Shown: piece after piece, positions 35,317-44,560 of the stretch
Layout of the letters: the number at the start of each line of letters is the position of its first letter
How positions within the stretch are numbered: the first letter of the stretch is position 1
Source: JALQTD01 sp036825655
GTDB taxonomy: Bacteria > Bacteroidota > Bacteroidia > Flavobacteriales_D > Sanyastnellaceae
Length of the DNA stretch: 64,000 nt
Direction: 5' to 3'
Assembly (NCBI GenBank): GCA_036825655.1
Contig: DAISXU010000002.1
Coordinates: 5,797-69,796 of the forward strand
Notes under the pieces: model-generated
Database searches by the model: none
Told to the model about the DNA's origin: nothing
The model's input: the letters and a program-made list of their open reading frames with translations, nothing else
Position numbers and translations under genes: made by a program

Positions 35317-36912
35317 TTAAAAATGACCAAAATCCCTCTCGCGGGCCATGTGATCCGGTTGGCTCGCGATGAGTTGCTGGGTATAAGGATGTTGGGGCGT
35401 GTGAAGGACGTCATGGGCGGTTCCAGATTCTACGATTTGGCCCTGATGCATTACGGCAACGCGGTCGCAAAAACCCGCTACGACATGGAGGTCATGGCTG
35501 ATGAACAGGTAGGTAAGACCGCGTTGATTAGCAAGGTCCTGGAGCAATTCAAGGATCGATTCCCGGATGGCGGTGTCCAGAGCGGCAACGGACTCGTCGA
35601 GAACGAGAAACTCGGGTTCGACGGCAAGGGCCCGAGCGATGACCACGCGTGCGCGCTGGCCGCCGCTGAGTTGGCCCGGTTTCTTGTTGGCTGTTTCGGG
35701 TGAGAGCCCGACCTCTGTCAGGAGGTCGTCGGCGCGTTGGATGGGATGTCCATGGGTAATGAGCACTTCTCGGAGCGCTGCGCCGATGGTCATTCGGGGA
35801 TTGAGGGCGGCGTAAGGGTCTTGGAAGACGAGTTGTGCTCTCCGACGCAAGGAGGACATGGCTGCCCGATTGTTCGCTTCCACGGATGTCCCATCGAAAG
35901 TGACGCGGCCGGAGTCAAAGGGTGTGAGGCCGATGAGCGCTCGGCCCAACGTTGATTTGCCCGAACCGCTTTCGCCAACCAGCCCGAGTCGTTCGCCGCG
36001 GTGTATGCTGAGGTCAATGCCCTTGAGGGCTTGAAACTGCGCTAAAGGACGGCCCATAATGCTCTTCCGAGTCACGTAGGATTTGAGCACACCTTGTGCC
36101 ACCACGAGGGGCGGGGCGGGCTGATGAGGGATGTGCCCCACGGGACGTCGGTAAGCGGTGAGGAGTTCTTTGGTGTACGGGTGCTTGGGCGAATGGAAGA
36201 TTTGGGCCAAATCCCCGCTCTCCACTACGTGCCCATTCCGCAACACGACCACCTCGTGCGCGGTGGCTTCTACAACTCCTAAATCGTGCGTAATGAACAA
36301 AATAGCCAAGCCACGTTCACGCTGCAATCGCTGCAACAAGAGCAGCAAGGACCGCTGGACGGTAACATCCAAGGCGGTCGTCGGTTCGTCCGCAATCAAG
36401 ACCTCAGGATTGCTTGCCAAAGCCAGCGCTACCATGACCCGTTGCTTCTGGCCTCCACTCAATTCGTGCGGATACTTCCGTGCAGTCACCTCGGGATCAG
36501 GCAGCTCAACGTCCGCTAACAGCCGCACCACTTGCTTGCCAGCTTCGCGGTTTGTCAATCCCTGATGGACGAGCATGGACTCAGCGACTTGCTCCCCAAT
36601 CTTCATCGAAGGATTCAGTGAAGACATCGGGTCTTGGAAAACCATCGCCAAACCGCGTCCGCGGGGAGCACCAACCCGCAACCAATCTTGGCCCGAGGCG
36701 ACATGCATGACTTGGCCCGATGCTACCCGACCGTTGGAAGGGAGCAGCCCCATGATGGCAGAAGAGGTAACGCTTTTACCGGATCCACTTTCCCCTACCA
36801 GAGCTGTGGTTTGACCTGCACGCAACGTGAGACTTACGTCATGGGTGGTCGGTGCATGGCTTCCGAATGCGACGGACAAACCGCTCACTTCCAACACCAC
36901 GCGACCTTCCAT
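35317..36912 (-). CDS. Fused double-ATPase of a peptide/nickel-type ABC importer (DppD-DppF-like)
   Basis: This protein has 531 residues from ATG 36912. It holds two complete ATPase domains: the first with GESGSGKSVTS, VFQDPMSSLNPSMKIGEQ, LSGGQKQR and ADEPTTALD; the second with GESGSGKSTLGR, VFQDPYAALNPRMTIG, LSGGQRAR and LDESVAALD. Both end in the oligopeptide-transporter tail (HPYTKELL, HPYTQQLI). It powers uptake of peptides or a similar solute. No permease or binding protein lies in the window. It starts one base after the hppD stop, so it is probably cotranscribed with the tyrosine-degradation genes. Confidence 0.92.
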   Translation of the reverse strand: MEGRVVLEVSGLSVAFGSHAPTTHDVSLTLRAGQTTALVGESGSGKSVTSSAIMGLLPSNGRVASGQVMHVASGQDWLRVGAPRGRGLAMVFQDPMSSLNPSMKIGEQVAESMLVHQGLTNREAGKQVVRLLADVELPDPEVTARKYPHELSGGQKQRVMVALALASNPEVLIADEPTTALDVTVQRSLLLLLQRLQRERGLAILFITHDLGVVEATAHEVVVLRNGHVVESGDLAQIFHSPKHPYTKELLTAYRRPVGHIPHQPAPPLVVAQGVLKSYVTRKSIMGRPLAQFQALKGIDLSIHRGERLGLVGESGSGKSTLGRALIGLTPFDSGRVTFDGTSVEANNRAAMSSLRRRAQLVFQDPYAALNPRMTIGAALREVLITHGHPIQRADDLLTEVGLSPETANKKPGQLSGGQRARVVIARALAVEPEFLVLDESVAALDTAIRESILELLQDLANQRGLTYLFISHDLHVVAGFCDRVAVMHQGQIVESGTAHDVLHTPQHPYTQQLIASQPDHMARERDFGHF

Positions 36913-36913
36913 A

Positions 36914-38062
36914 TCAGAGGGTTCCTCGGTTCTCTTGCTCTCGTTCGATGGCTTCGAACAGGGCCTTGAAATTGCCTTTACCGAAGGACTTTGCGCCCTT
37001 GCGCTGGATGATTTCAAAGAACATGGTAGGGCGGTCGACGACGGGCTTTGTGAAGAGTTGCAGCAAATAACCTTCGTCATCGCGGTCGATGAGAATCCCC
37101 AGCTCTTTCAAAGGTTCAAGGTCTTCATCGATGGTGCCCACTCGATCCAAAACCGTGTCATAATAGGTCTTGGGAACTTGTAAAAATTCAATTCCTCGGT
37201 CTCTCAATTGGGTGACCGTCTCGATGATGTTGTCCGTTGCAACGGCGATGTGCTGCACGCCGGCGCCTTGGTAAAAATCGATGTACTCCTCGATTTGGGA
37301 TTTCTTCCTGCCCTCGGCGGGCTCGTTGATTGGGAATTTGATGCGACCGTTTCCATTGGACATCACCTTGGACATCAAGGCCGTGTATTCGGTCGAAATG
37401 TCCTTGTCGTCGAAAGAAATGAGCTGGGCAAACCCCATGACTTTGGCATAAAATTCGGTCCACTTGTTCATCTCTCCCCAACCCACGTTGCCCACCATGT
37501 GATCGACGAATTTCAATCCCACTTCGCTGGAACGGAATGCAGGATTCCAAGGCTGATACCCAGGCAGGAATGTCCCGGTGTAGTCCTTGCGTTCTACGAA
37601 TACATGGATGGTTTCGCCATAGGTTTCAATGGCGCTCAGCACCACCCGGCCGTCTCCGTCTTCCAGGACTTTGGGTTCAAAGACGCTGGTCGCGCCTCGT
37701 TGGGTTGTTTCTTTCCAGCTCGAAGTGGCGTCATCCACCCACAGGGCGACCGCTTTGACGCCATCTCCGTGCTTGCTAACATGCTCGTTGATGGGCCCAC
37801 CGGACACCAACGAGGTGGTCAATACGAGGGTGATTTTGTCCTGCCGCAAAACGTAAGATACGCGGTCCTTCACTCCAGTCTCTAAACCGGCGAAAGCAAC
37901 GGGTTGGAAGCCCCAAGCCGTCATGTAATAGTGGGCGCTCTGCTTGGCGTTGCCGCAGTACAATTCAATGTGGTCCGTGCCCAAGAGGGGCAGAAAATCC
38001 TCTGCTTCGGGGATTACTTTTTCTAATTCTGGGGAGGCGTTCATTTCGCTGGTATTTCGCAT
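36914..38062 (-). CDS. hppD: 4-hydroxyphenylpyruvate dioxygenase
   Basis: This protein has 382 residues from ATG 38062; ATG 38044 is equally possible. It converts 4-hydroxyphenylpyruvate to homogentisate with Fe(II) and oxygen, the second step of tyrosine catabolism. Two vicinal-oxygen-chelate halves are present; the iron ligands lie in FVDHMVGNV, GVQHIAVATDNI and the C-terminal FFEIIQRKGAKSFGKGNFKAL, followed by the closing helix. It lies 15 bp after hmgA. Confidence 0.95.
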   Translation of the reverse strand: MRNTSEMNASPELEKVIPEAEDFLPLLGTDHIELYCGNAKQSAHYYMTAWGFQPVAFAGLETGVKDRVSYVLRQDKITLVLTTSLVSGGPINEHVSKHGDGVKAVALWVDDATSSWKETTQRGATSVFEPKVLEDGDGRVVLSAIETYGETIHVFVERKDYTGTFLPGYQPWNPAFRSSEVGLKFVDHMVGNVGWGEMNKWTEFYAKVMGFAQLISFDDKDISTEYTALMSKVMSNGNGRIKFPINEPAEGRKKSQIEEYIDFYQGAGVQHIAVATDNIIETVTQLRDRGIEFLQVPKTYYDTVLDRVGTIDEDLEPLKELGILIDRDDEGYLLQLFTKPVVDRPTMFFEIIQRKGAKSFGKGNFKALFEAIEREQENRGTL

Positions 38063-38077
38063 TCAAAGGTAGGCCAC

Positions 38078-39247
38078 TCACATTCCAGGTTCGAGCCAGG
38101 AGCGCAGATAGCCCGGATCTTCGATGTCCAGGGCTTGTTGGGTGACTTGGAGGGGTCGGAAGGTATCCACCATCACGGCAAGTTCTTCTGTGCCGGACTT
38201 GCCGATGCTGGCTTCGTATGTACCCGGGTGAGGGCCGTGCGGAATGCCTGCGGGGTGCAAGCTGATGTCTCCTCTGTCAATCCCCTTCCTGCTCATGAAA
38301 TCCCCTTCGACATAATAGAGGACTTCGTCGCTATCGATGTTGCTGTGGTTGTACGGAGCTGGTATGGACTCCGGGTGGTAATCGTACAACCTGGGAACAA
38401 ACGAGCAAATCACAAATCCATCCGTTTCAAAGGTTTGATGAACGGGCGGGGGTTGGTGAACGCGGCCGGTGATGGGCTCAAAGTCGTGAATGGAAAAGGC
38501 ATAAGGAAAGTGGTATCCATCCCATCCCACCACATCGAATGGATGGCTGGCGTAGATGAAGTCATGGAGGAATCCCTCCTTTTTGATATGGATGGTGAAT
38601 TCGCCGATTTCATCGTGGGTTTCCAACTTTTCTGGGGCACGCATGTCCCGTTCGCAATAGGGACTGTGTTCGAGCAACTGCCCAAAATGGTTGCGGTACC
38701 GCTTGGGCGTGTAGACCGGCGAAGTGCTTTCGATGACCAGCAACCGGTTGGAGGAGGTTTCAAATTCCAGCCGGTAAATCATGCCCCGTGGGATGACCAA
38801 ATAATCGCCAGGAGAGAACGGGATGTTGCCCAACATGGAGCAGAGCGTGCCGCTGCCGTCATGAACAAAAAGCACTTCATCGCAGTCGGCATTTTTGTAA
38901 AAGGCATCTTGTGCCATGCTTTCGGTCGGGGCCGCCAAGGACAGAATAACATCCGAATTGAACAAGACAGGAGTCTTGGCCTTCAAATAATCCGGTTGAG
39001 GTTGGACCTTGAAGCCCTCGAGTTTTCGGCTGATCAAATTCTGATCCATCGCCGCTACAGGCCGCACATCCAAACTTGCGCCAACTCCCTTCACCATGGT
39101 GGGGCGGTGCACATGGTAGAGCAGCGAGCTCATGCCCACGAACCCAATGGTGCCAAAAAGCTGCTCATAATAGAGCGTTCCGTCCGGTTTTCTGAATTGC
39201 GTGTGCCGCTTCTGAGGGAATTTCCCGAGTCGATGGTAAAAAGGCAT
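38078..39247 (-). CDS. hmgA: Homogentisate 1,2-dioxygenase
   Basis: This 389-residue enzyme opens the homogentisate ring to maleylacetoacetate. The family core is present, with the iron ligands in the region HSNIDSDEVLYYVEGDFMSR and HPAGIPHGPHPG. It is a cupin fold of the short bacterial type. It is transcribed first in the hmgA-hppD pair, a usual arrangement for tyrosine breakdown. No maleylacetoacetate isomerase or fumarylacetoacetase lies in the window. Confidence 0.95.
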   Translation of the reverse strand: MPFYHRLGKFPQKRHTQFRKPDGTLYYEQLFGTIGFVGMSSLLYHVHRPTMVKGVGASLDVRPVAAMDQNLISRKLEGFKVQPQPDYLKAKTPVLFNSDVILSLAAPTESMAQDAFYKNADCDEVLFVHDGSGTLCSMLGNIPFSPGDYLVIPRGMIYRLEFETSSNRLLVIESTSPVYTPKRYRNHFGQLLEHSPYCERDMRAPEKLETHDEIGEFTIHIKKEGFLHDFIYASHPFDVVGWDGYHFPYAFSIHDFEPITGRVHQPPPVHQTFETDGFVICSFVPRLYDYHPESIPAPYNHSNIDSDEVLYYVEGDFMSRKGIDRGDISLHPAGIPHGPHPGTYEASIGKSGTEELAVMVDTFRPLQVTQQALDIEDPGYLRSWLEPGM

Positions 39248-39351
39248 AATGGAGATGGTCTTTCTCTGGCCAAATTACTTCAACTTGAACCGCTACTTCC
39301 TGACGGGACCAGAATTTCCTTGAATGGGCCGTTTTTAGGCACGAGACCGAT

Positions 39352-40344
39352 TCAATCAGCAGCAGCCCACCACGGGGGTTCTCCCTTCTTGTTCAGGCGC
39401 CAACGAAGAGCCAGCTTTTCCCCAGCTTCAAGGGGCTCACCCCAGCTGAGTCTGTTTTTGCGAACGATGGCTTTCATGCTTACGCCAACTCGCTGTGAGA
39501 AATCCCAAAGGGATTCATCCGGCAGCGGGGTTCCCCAGGCCACCTGGCTGCGTGACCTCTTGGGTTGCAAATAGACGATCTCACCTTGTGTCAAGGCATG
39601 GCCGACTGATTTCCGCTCCACCTCGTTGTACTGGTAGAACTGCCAAGGCATCATGTCCAAGAGTTCCGCGAGGGACTCGTAGGTGTCTCCTTTGTTCGCT
39701 AGAATGTACTCAACCACATTGTCGGAGACCAAAATTTCCCGTCCGGAGGTCAAACGTTGGCTGGTCAATTCGTCTCGGCCCTGATTCCAAGCTGCATCGG
39801 ATTCCATCAAAGCAATGGCTTGGTCATCGAAGCGGTAAAGTTCATAGCGCTCGACCAAGTCGATGAGTTTGTCAGCGTATTGTGGGTTGGTGGCGTAACC
39901 GCATCGCTTCAGCCCTTTGGCCCAGCCTTTGTAATCAAGAATCTCCAACTCGAACAAAGATTCATACCGCGAACGCTTCAAGAAATCGCTGTGGTCGTTG
40001 AAACTGTCTGCGGCGTCTTCATACACCCGAAAACACTCTCCCTTTTCGTCATCGTCGTGGTAAGTTCTTCCCCCAGTCCAGTCGCTGTGGCATTTGATGC
40101 CGAAGTGGTTGTTTGAAACACTGGCTAACTCGCTGTTGCCGTTCCCGCTTTCCAGAATTCCTTGGGCCAAGGTGATGCTCGCAGGAATTTTGTGATCAAT
40201 CATTTGCCGAATGGCCACATCGCTCCACTGGGCAATGTAATCTTGTGGCTTCGCCGCGGGAGCTTGGGCACTTGCGTTTTGCAGGGAGAGCGTCCCTAAA
40301 CAACACGCTACAAGGAGCTTCAACAGGTCGATTTTCAATCTCAT
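39352..40344 (-). CDS. Secreted GH73 glucosaminidase with LysM-like C-terminus
   Basis: This 330-residue protein has a signal peptide ending SLQNASAQ. The catalytic Glu is E65 in LAQGILESGNGNSELA, followed by FGIKCHSDWTGG and FRVYEDAADSFNDHSDFL, which define the mannosyl-glycoprotein endo-beta-N-acetylglucosaminidase-like (GH73) domain up to about residue 175. Two LysM-like segments (EYILANKGDTYESLAELL and DESLWDFSQRVGVSMKAIVRKN) likely bind peptidoglycan. It cuts the glycan strand of peptidoglycan in the periplasm. Confidence 0.9.
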   Translation of the reverse strand: MRLKIDLLKLLVACCLGTLSLQNASAQAPAAKPQDYIAQWSDVAIRQMIDHKIPASITLAQGILESGNGNSELASVSNNHFGIKCHSDWTGGRTYHDDDEKGECFRVYEDAADSFNDHSDFLKRSRYESLFELEILDYKGWAKGLKRCGYATNPQYADKLIDLVERYELYRFDDQAIALMESDAAWNQGRDELTSQRLTSGREILVSDNVVEYILANKGDTYESLAELLDMMPWQFYQYNEVERKSVGHALTQGEIVYLQPKRSRSQVAWGTPLPDESLWDFSQRVGVSMKAIVRKNRLSWGEPLEAGEKLALRWRLNKKGEPPWWAAAD

Positions 40345-40420
40345 GGACGGGCAAATTTACCGCGCACCTAGAGGCACATATCAGCGCTGAATAGCTTCAT
40401 ATCAACGACCCAATGTGAAC

Positions 40421-40855
40421 TCAGTGGCTTGGCAATTCCACGCCGTCCAATTCACGGATCAATGTTCCATCAGGGCTAAAAAACTGCCACGTCCCAACCG
40501 ATTCGCCCTTTGGGCTGTATTGGCCTCGGATGTTGATGTTGCCATTGGGATGCCAAGTTCTGTATGGACCGACCTGAATGCCTCGTTCGTAATGGTGCTC
40601 TGACCAGGGTTTCCCATCTGGGTAGTGGGCCCGCCAAACGCCCGTTTTCTTCCCTTCTGCATCGAACCGCCCCTCGCGATCCAATGCACCATTCTCGTAA
40701 AAAAATCGTTCAAAAACGGTGTCCTTGTGGACCTGTTCCATGGTGTGCTTTGGAGCTCCCGTAGGCCAAACTTCTCGAATCACCACCTCCCGATGAGCAT
40801 CAGCGCACCCCACCCCAATTACCCCAATTACCAACCAACCCGCCAACCGAATCAT
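40421..40855 (-). CDS. MORN-repeat lipoprotein (YwqK-like)
   Basis: This 144-residue protein has lipobox IGVIGVGCAD (Cys near residue 17). It consists of short MORN-type strands with the pattern YENGALDREGRF, YPDGKPWSEHHY, HPNGNINIRGQY and SPDGTLIRELDG. Proteins of this shape are sometimes named antitoxins in databases, but nothing here supports a toxin-antitoxin role. It overlaps the polyprenyl synthase stop by 4 bp. Function unknown; probably an outer membrane lipoprotein. Confidence 0.82.
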   Translation of the reverse strand: MIRLAGWLVIGVIGVGCADAHREVVIREVWPTGAPKHTMEQVHKDTVFERFFYENGALDREGRFDAEGKKTGVWRAHYPDGKPWSEHHYERGIQVGPYRTWHPNGNINIRGQYSPKGESVGTWQFFSPDGTLIRELDGVELPSH

Positions 40856-41844
40856 TTCTTTCGCTGTATCGTGTATTGCACCAAATCCCGCAGCGCCTCC
40901 CGAGAGGGGCTCAGCTCAAACGCCTGCAACATCTCCATTGCTTCTTCCAAGAGTTCGTCCATCCGTTTTCGGGCATAGGCCATTCCAGGTCCTTCCAAAA
41001 CGGTTGTCATCACCTCTGCAACCGCTTTCGGGTCGTTGCTTCGGTATTTGACCAATCGGATGATGCGCCTCCGCTTCGATGAATCAGCTTGTTGCAGCGT
41101 ATGGATCAATGGCAGCGTCATTTTTCGCTCTTTGATGTCGACCCCTGTGGGCTTGCCAGTGCGTTCACCTTCGCCGAGGTCCAACAGGTCATCTTGGATT
41201 TGGAATGCCAAACCCACCAACTCCCCAAATTTTCGCATCCGCTCAATTTCTTCATCCGATGCTCCAGCGGAAGCCGCCCCTGTGGCACAACATGCAGCAA
41301 TGAGGGAGGCCGTTTTCCGCCGAATGATCTCGAAGTAGACCTCTTCAGTAATGTCCAAGCGACGGGCTTTTTCAATCTGAAGCAATTCCCCTTCCGAGAT
41401 CTCACGAACGGCTTGGGAAGTGATTTTCAGCAAATCATAGGTATCATCTTCTACGGCCATGAGCAATCCTCTCGACAGCAGGTAATCTCCAACTAAGACA
41501 GCGACTTTCTTGCGCCAAAGGGCTTGAATGGAGAAAAACCCACGCCGCATGTCGCTTTCATCAACGACGTCGTCATGCACCAAGGTTGCCGTGTGAAGCA
41601 GCTCGATGAGGGATGCCGCAACTTGCGCTCGTTTCCCCAAAGGTTCTGTTGGAGCAAGATCAGCGTGCAGCCGGGCACTGAGAAAAACAAACAGCGGTCG
41701 CATTTGCTTCCCTTTCCGCCTCAAAATGTGCGCCATGATGATGTTCAGGAGCTGAACGTCCGTGCGCATGGCTTCTTTGAAGTGCGTTTTGAACGCTTCC
41801 ATGTCGAGGGCGACCGGAGCTTGGATGGATTTGATTCTGCTCAT
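40852..41844 (-). CDS. Polyprenyl diphosphate synthase (octaprenyl/heptaprenyl type)
   Basis: This protein has 330 residues from ATG 41844. The first Asp-rich motif is HDDVVDESDMRRG and the second is QIQDDLLDLGEG. GKQMRPLFVFLSARL is the usual start of the active-site region. It condenses isopentenyl units into the long side chain of menaquinone; chain length cannot be fixed from sequence. A -7 element lies 10-17 nt upstream and the divergent yicC promoter is beside it. Confidence 0.92.
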   Translation of the reverse strand: MSRIKSIQAPVALDMEAFKTHFKEAMRTDVQLLNIIMAHILRRKGKQMRPLFVFLSARLHADLAPTEPLGKRAQVAASLIELLHTATLVHDDVVDESDMRRGFFSIQALWRKKVAVLVGDYLLSRGLLMAVEDDTYDLLKITSQAVREISEGELLQIEKARRLDITEEVYFEIIRRKTASLIAACCATGAASAGASDEEIERMRKFGELVGLAFQIQDDLLDLGEGERTGKPTGVDIKERKMTLPLIHTLQQADSSKRRRIIRLVKYRSNDPKAVAEVMTTVLEGPGMAYARKRMDELLEEAMEMLQAFELSPSREALRDLVQYTIQRKK

Positions 41845-41853
41845 TGAGGCGTA

Positions 41854-41861
41854 CAAAGGTA
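41854..41861 (-). promoter_or_regulatory. -7 element for the polyprenyl synthase gene
   Basis: TACCTTTG on the minus strand matches TAnnTTTG, ending 9 nt before the ATG at 41844, so the 5' UTR would be very short. Confidence 0.45.
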
Positions 41862-41891
41862 CGTACGGCAGCGCAGGAGGTGGGGGTTGTC

Positions 41892-41899
41892 TATCTTTG
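41892..41899 (+). promoter_or_regulatory. -7 element for yicC-gmk-nadD
   Basis: TATCTTTG matches TAnnTTTG, 16 nt before the yicC ATG and back to back with the element at 41854-41861. No clear TTG at -33. Confidence 0.5.
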
Positions 41900-41915
41900 G
41901 CGCAAATCTCGCTCT

Positions 41916-42788
41916 ATGATTCGATCCATGACCGGTTACGGGAAGGCCACGGGCGTCATCGGCAACCGCCGCTACACCGTTGAAGTACGCTCCCTGAATG
42001 GCAAGCAATTGGACCTTTCGGTTCGCATGCCCAGTGCATTTCGCGAGCGAGAAATGGCCATTCGAAAGCAGGTTGGTGCCGAACTGATCCGAGGCAAATC
42101 TGACTTATCGATTCACTATGAGCAAGAGGAAGGAGATGCCCGCAACCAATTGAATGAGTCGGTTGTGAAGGGTTACTTGGCCCAGATTCGTTCCCTCGCA
42201 GCCTCTGAGTCCATTGCTTCTGGAGATTGGATTGGTGCCGCACTGCGGTTGCCGGATGCCGTTCAGCAATCCAAGGATGAATTGGACGAAGAATCTTGGA
42301 CGATGTTGGATGCGTTGATTCAAAAAGCGCTTGCTGCCTTCAATGCCTTTCGCGAGCAAGAAGGCAGGGCTTTGGCGGCTGATTTTAAGGCCAACTTAGA
42401 CTCCATCGGTGAGGTGGAATCGGGTTTGGATGACCTCTTGGAAGCTCGGTTGAATCGTGTAAAAAGCCGCATTTACAGCCATTTGGAGGAGGCCATGCAA
42501 CGGGGCCGAATTGACGAAAACCGCTTTGAGCAGGAAGTGCTTTTCTACCTCGAAAAAATGGATGTCAGTGAGGAGCGCGTCAGGCTGAGGGCGCATTTGA
42601 GTTTGTTCAAGGAAATTTTAGAAGCGCCTCCCGGTCAAGGAAAAAAATTGGGGTTTGTTGCGCAAGAGATTGGAAGGGAGGTGAATACGTTGGGATCGAA
42701 AGCAAACGATGCCGAGATTCAACGGCTGGTGGTTGGGATGAAAGATGATTTGGAGAAAATCAAGGAACAAGTTCTGAACGTGCTGTAA
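41916..42788 (+). CDS. yicC: YicC family endoribonuclease
   Basis: This protein has 290 residues from ATG 41916. It opens with the family signature MIRSMTGYGKA and closes with KKLGFVAQEIGREVNTLGSKA followed by the metal-binding-type helix. The central helices (EVLFYLEKMDVSEERVRLRAHL) match the DUF1732 part. YicC proteins cleave RNA and affect small-RNA turnover in E. coli (family knowledge). Its stop shares a base with the gmk start (TAATG), giving tight coupling. Confidence 0.92.
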   Translation: MIRSMTGYGKATGVIGNRRYTVEVRSLNGKQLDLSVRMPSAFREREMAIRKQVGAELIRGKSDLSIHYEQEEGDARNQLNESVVKGYLAQIRSLAASESIASGDWIGAALRLPDAVQQSKDELDEESWTMLDALIQKALAAFNAFREQEGRALAADFKANLDSIGEVESGLDDLLEARLNRVKSRIYSHLEEAMQRGRIDENRFEQEVLFYLEKMDVSEERVRLRAHLSLFKEILEAPPGQGKKLGFVAQEIGREVNTLGSKANDAEIQRLVVGMKDDLEKIKEQVLNVL

Positions 42789-43387
42789 TGATGCATTCGC
42801 CTGCCACTGGTAAAGCAGTCATTTTCTCGGCGCCATCGGGTTCGGGAAAAACAACGATTGTAAGGCACCTATTGGAGCACGTTGGCTGTCCGATGGGCTT
42901 TTCGGTCAGCGCGACCACCCGCCCAAGTCGAGGCTTGGAGCGCGATGGAGTTGATTACCACTTCTTGACGCTTGAAGAATTCAAGAAGCGGGTTGATGAC
43001 GGCGCCTTTGTTGAATGGGAAGAGGTGTATCCTGGGAAGTGCTATGGCACGCTTCGCTCGGAGTTGGAGCGCATGTGGAGTTTGGGTGAAACGGCATTAT
43101 TTGATGTGGACGTTGAAGGAGGTGTGAACTTGCGTGAGGCACTGGGCGACCAAGCCCTAAGTGTTTTTATACAACCCCCATCACTGGAGGTTTTACGTGC
43201 CCGACTGACCCGTCGGGGAACGGATTCTGCAGAAGTGATTGAGGAGCGGCTGAAGAAGGCTGAGCGCGAGTTGGAGTATGCGAGTCGATTTGACGCTGTG
43301 CTAGTCAATGACGATCTAGAGTTGGCTTGCGCCCAAGCCATTCAATTGGTTCGGGAGTTCATCGGTTATACCCTCCCCACCCCATGA
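42788..43387 (+). CDS. gmk: Guanylate kinase
   Basis: This 199-residue enzyme phosphorylates GMP to GDP. The P-loop is SAPSGSGKTT (K21), and the GMP-binding segment is SVSATTRPSRGLERDGVDYHFL with the usual EWEEVYPGKCYGT. It overlaps yicC by one base and nadD by 4 bp, so the three genes form one translational unit. Confidence 0.97.
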   Translation: MMHSPATGKAVIFSAPSGSGKTTIVRHLLEHVGCPMGFSVSATTRPSRGLERDGVDYHFLTLEEFKKRVDDGAFVEWEEVYPGKCYGTLRSELERMWSLGETALFDVDVEGGVNLREALGDQALSVFIQPPSLEVLRARLTRRGTDSAEVIEERLKKAERELEYASRFDAVLVNDDLELACAQAIQLVREFIGYTLPTP

Positions 43388-43992
43388 TGCCACCCCGCAA
43401 AATTGGATTGTACTTCGGGTCGTTTAACCCCATTCACATGGGCCACCTCGTGATTGCAAACCACATGGCGACGCACACGGATTTGGATGAAGTTTGGTTG
43501 GTGGTCACCCCGCAATCACCGCATAAGCAACGCAGCGCCTTGATTGCCTTCGACCACCGCATGCAGATGGTGCGGTTGGCCATTTCCGACAATGCCGCAC
43601 TTTCGGCTACGGATGTGGAGTCCCGGCTCATGGAGCCTCATTACACGGCGGCCACCATGCGCTACATGCGGCAGGAACATCCTGAGGTTGAATTCAGCAT
43701 CATCATTGGAGAGGACAATTTTGACACGCTTCATACGTGGAAAGACTACCTGGATTTGTTAGAACATCACCGGTTTTTGGTCTATCCTCGGCGCACCCCG
43801 GACGTGCCACTTGCGAATGTGGAAGAAGGTGTTTCGTGGAGCCATCAAAAGGTTCACCCATGCAACGCCCCCATGATTAGCATTTCCTCAACCTATTTGA
43901 GGCAGGCCATTTTGAACAAGAAGGACATCCGTTACTTGTTGCCAGACAAGGTGCTCAACTACATTGGGAGCAATCACCTTTACGAGGATTGA
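43384..43992 (+). CDS. nadD: Nicotinate-nucleotide adenylyltransferase
   Basis: This protein has 202 residues from ATG 43384 (a second ATG follows directly). The nucleotidyltransferase motif GSFNPIHMGHL lies at 11-21 and the ISSTYLR motif near 168. It makes NaAD in NAD synthesis. It overlaps gmk by 4 bp and ends directly against the convergent pth gene with no spacer. Confidence 0.96.
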   Translation: MMPPRKIGLYFGSFNPIHMGHLVIANHMATHTDLDEVWLVVTPQSPHKQRSALIAFDHRMQMVRLAISDNAALSATDVESRLMEPHYTAATMRYMRQEHPEVEFSIIIGEDNFDTLHTWKDYLDLLEHHRFLVYPRRTPDVPLANVEEGVSWSHQKVHPCNAPMISISSTYLRQAILNKKDIRYLLPDKVLNYIGSNHLYED

Positions 43993-44556
43993 TCACGTGT
44001 TGTTGAAGGCATTCATGGTGCGACCGAGCCCAGCGGTGGAGAAACTCCAGGTGCACTCAACGCAACGGTTCAACCGTTCTTCGAGTGCCTTGGCTTCGGC
44101 CTCGCTCCACTTTCCCAGAACATAATCTACTTGGGATCCCCGGTTGAAGGCGTCGCCGATTCCGAACCGCAACCTGGGGTATTGACTGGATTGCAGCACA
44201 TGTTGTATGTCCTTCAATCCATTGTGTCCGCCGTCGGATCCCTTTCCCCGCATGCGCAAAGTTCCAAATGGCAAGGCCAAATCATCTGTGATGATAAGGA
44301 CTTGATCAACGGGGATTTTCTCGGCATCCATCCAATAACGAACCGCCTTTCCACTGAGGTTCATGTAGGTAGACGGTTTAAGCAAAACAAATTGCCTCGA
44401 CTTGAAACGGAAAGTGGACACCTCGCCCAATCGAGCAGGAGCAAATTGTGCTCCCTTCGACTGGGCGATGGCATCCACGACCTTGAACCCGATGTTGTGT
44501 CGGGTTTCCTCATATTCAGCACCGGGATTTCCCAGACCGACAATGAGGTACTTCAT
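43993..44556 (-). CDS. pth: Peptidyl-tRNA hydrolase
   Basis: This protein has 187 residues from ATG 44556. VGLGNPGAEYEETRHNIGF contains the catalytic His; MNLSGKAV and ITDDLALPFGTLRMRGKGSDGGHNGL hold the remaining active-site residues. It recycles peptidyl-tRNA dropped by the ribosome. It starts 4 bp after rplY on the same strand, the common rplY-pth pairing. Confidence 0.97.
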   Translation of the reverse strand: MKYLIVGLGNPGAEYEETRHNIGFKVVDAIAQSKGAQFAPARLGEVSTFRFKSRQFVLLKPSTYMNLSGKAVRYWMDAEKIPVDQVLIITDDLALPFGTLRMRGKGSDGGHNGLKDIQHVLQSSQYPRLRFGIGDAFNRGSQVDYVLGKWSEAEAKALEERLNRCVECTWSFSTAGLGRTMNAFNNT

Positions 44557-44560
44557 TTTC

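Noticed and set aside
38135..39574. Plus-strand open frame of 479 codons
   Set aside because: It is the shadow of hmgA, with no recognisable domain, and crosses into the next gene.
40421..40855. Antitoxin of a toxin-antitoxin system
   Set aside because: YwqK-type names in databases suggest this, but the protein is a MORN lipoprotein with no toxin gene beside it.
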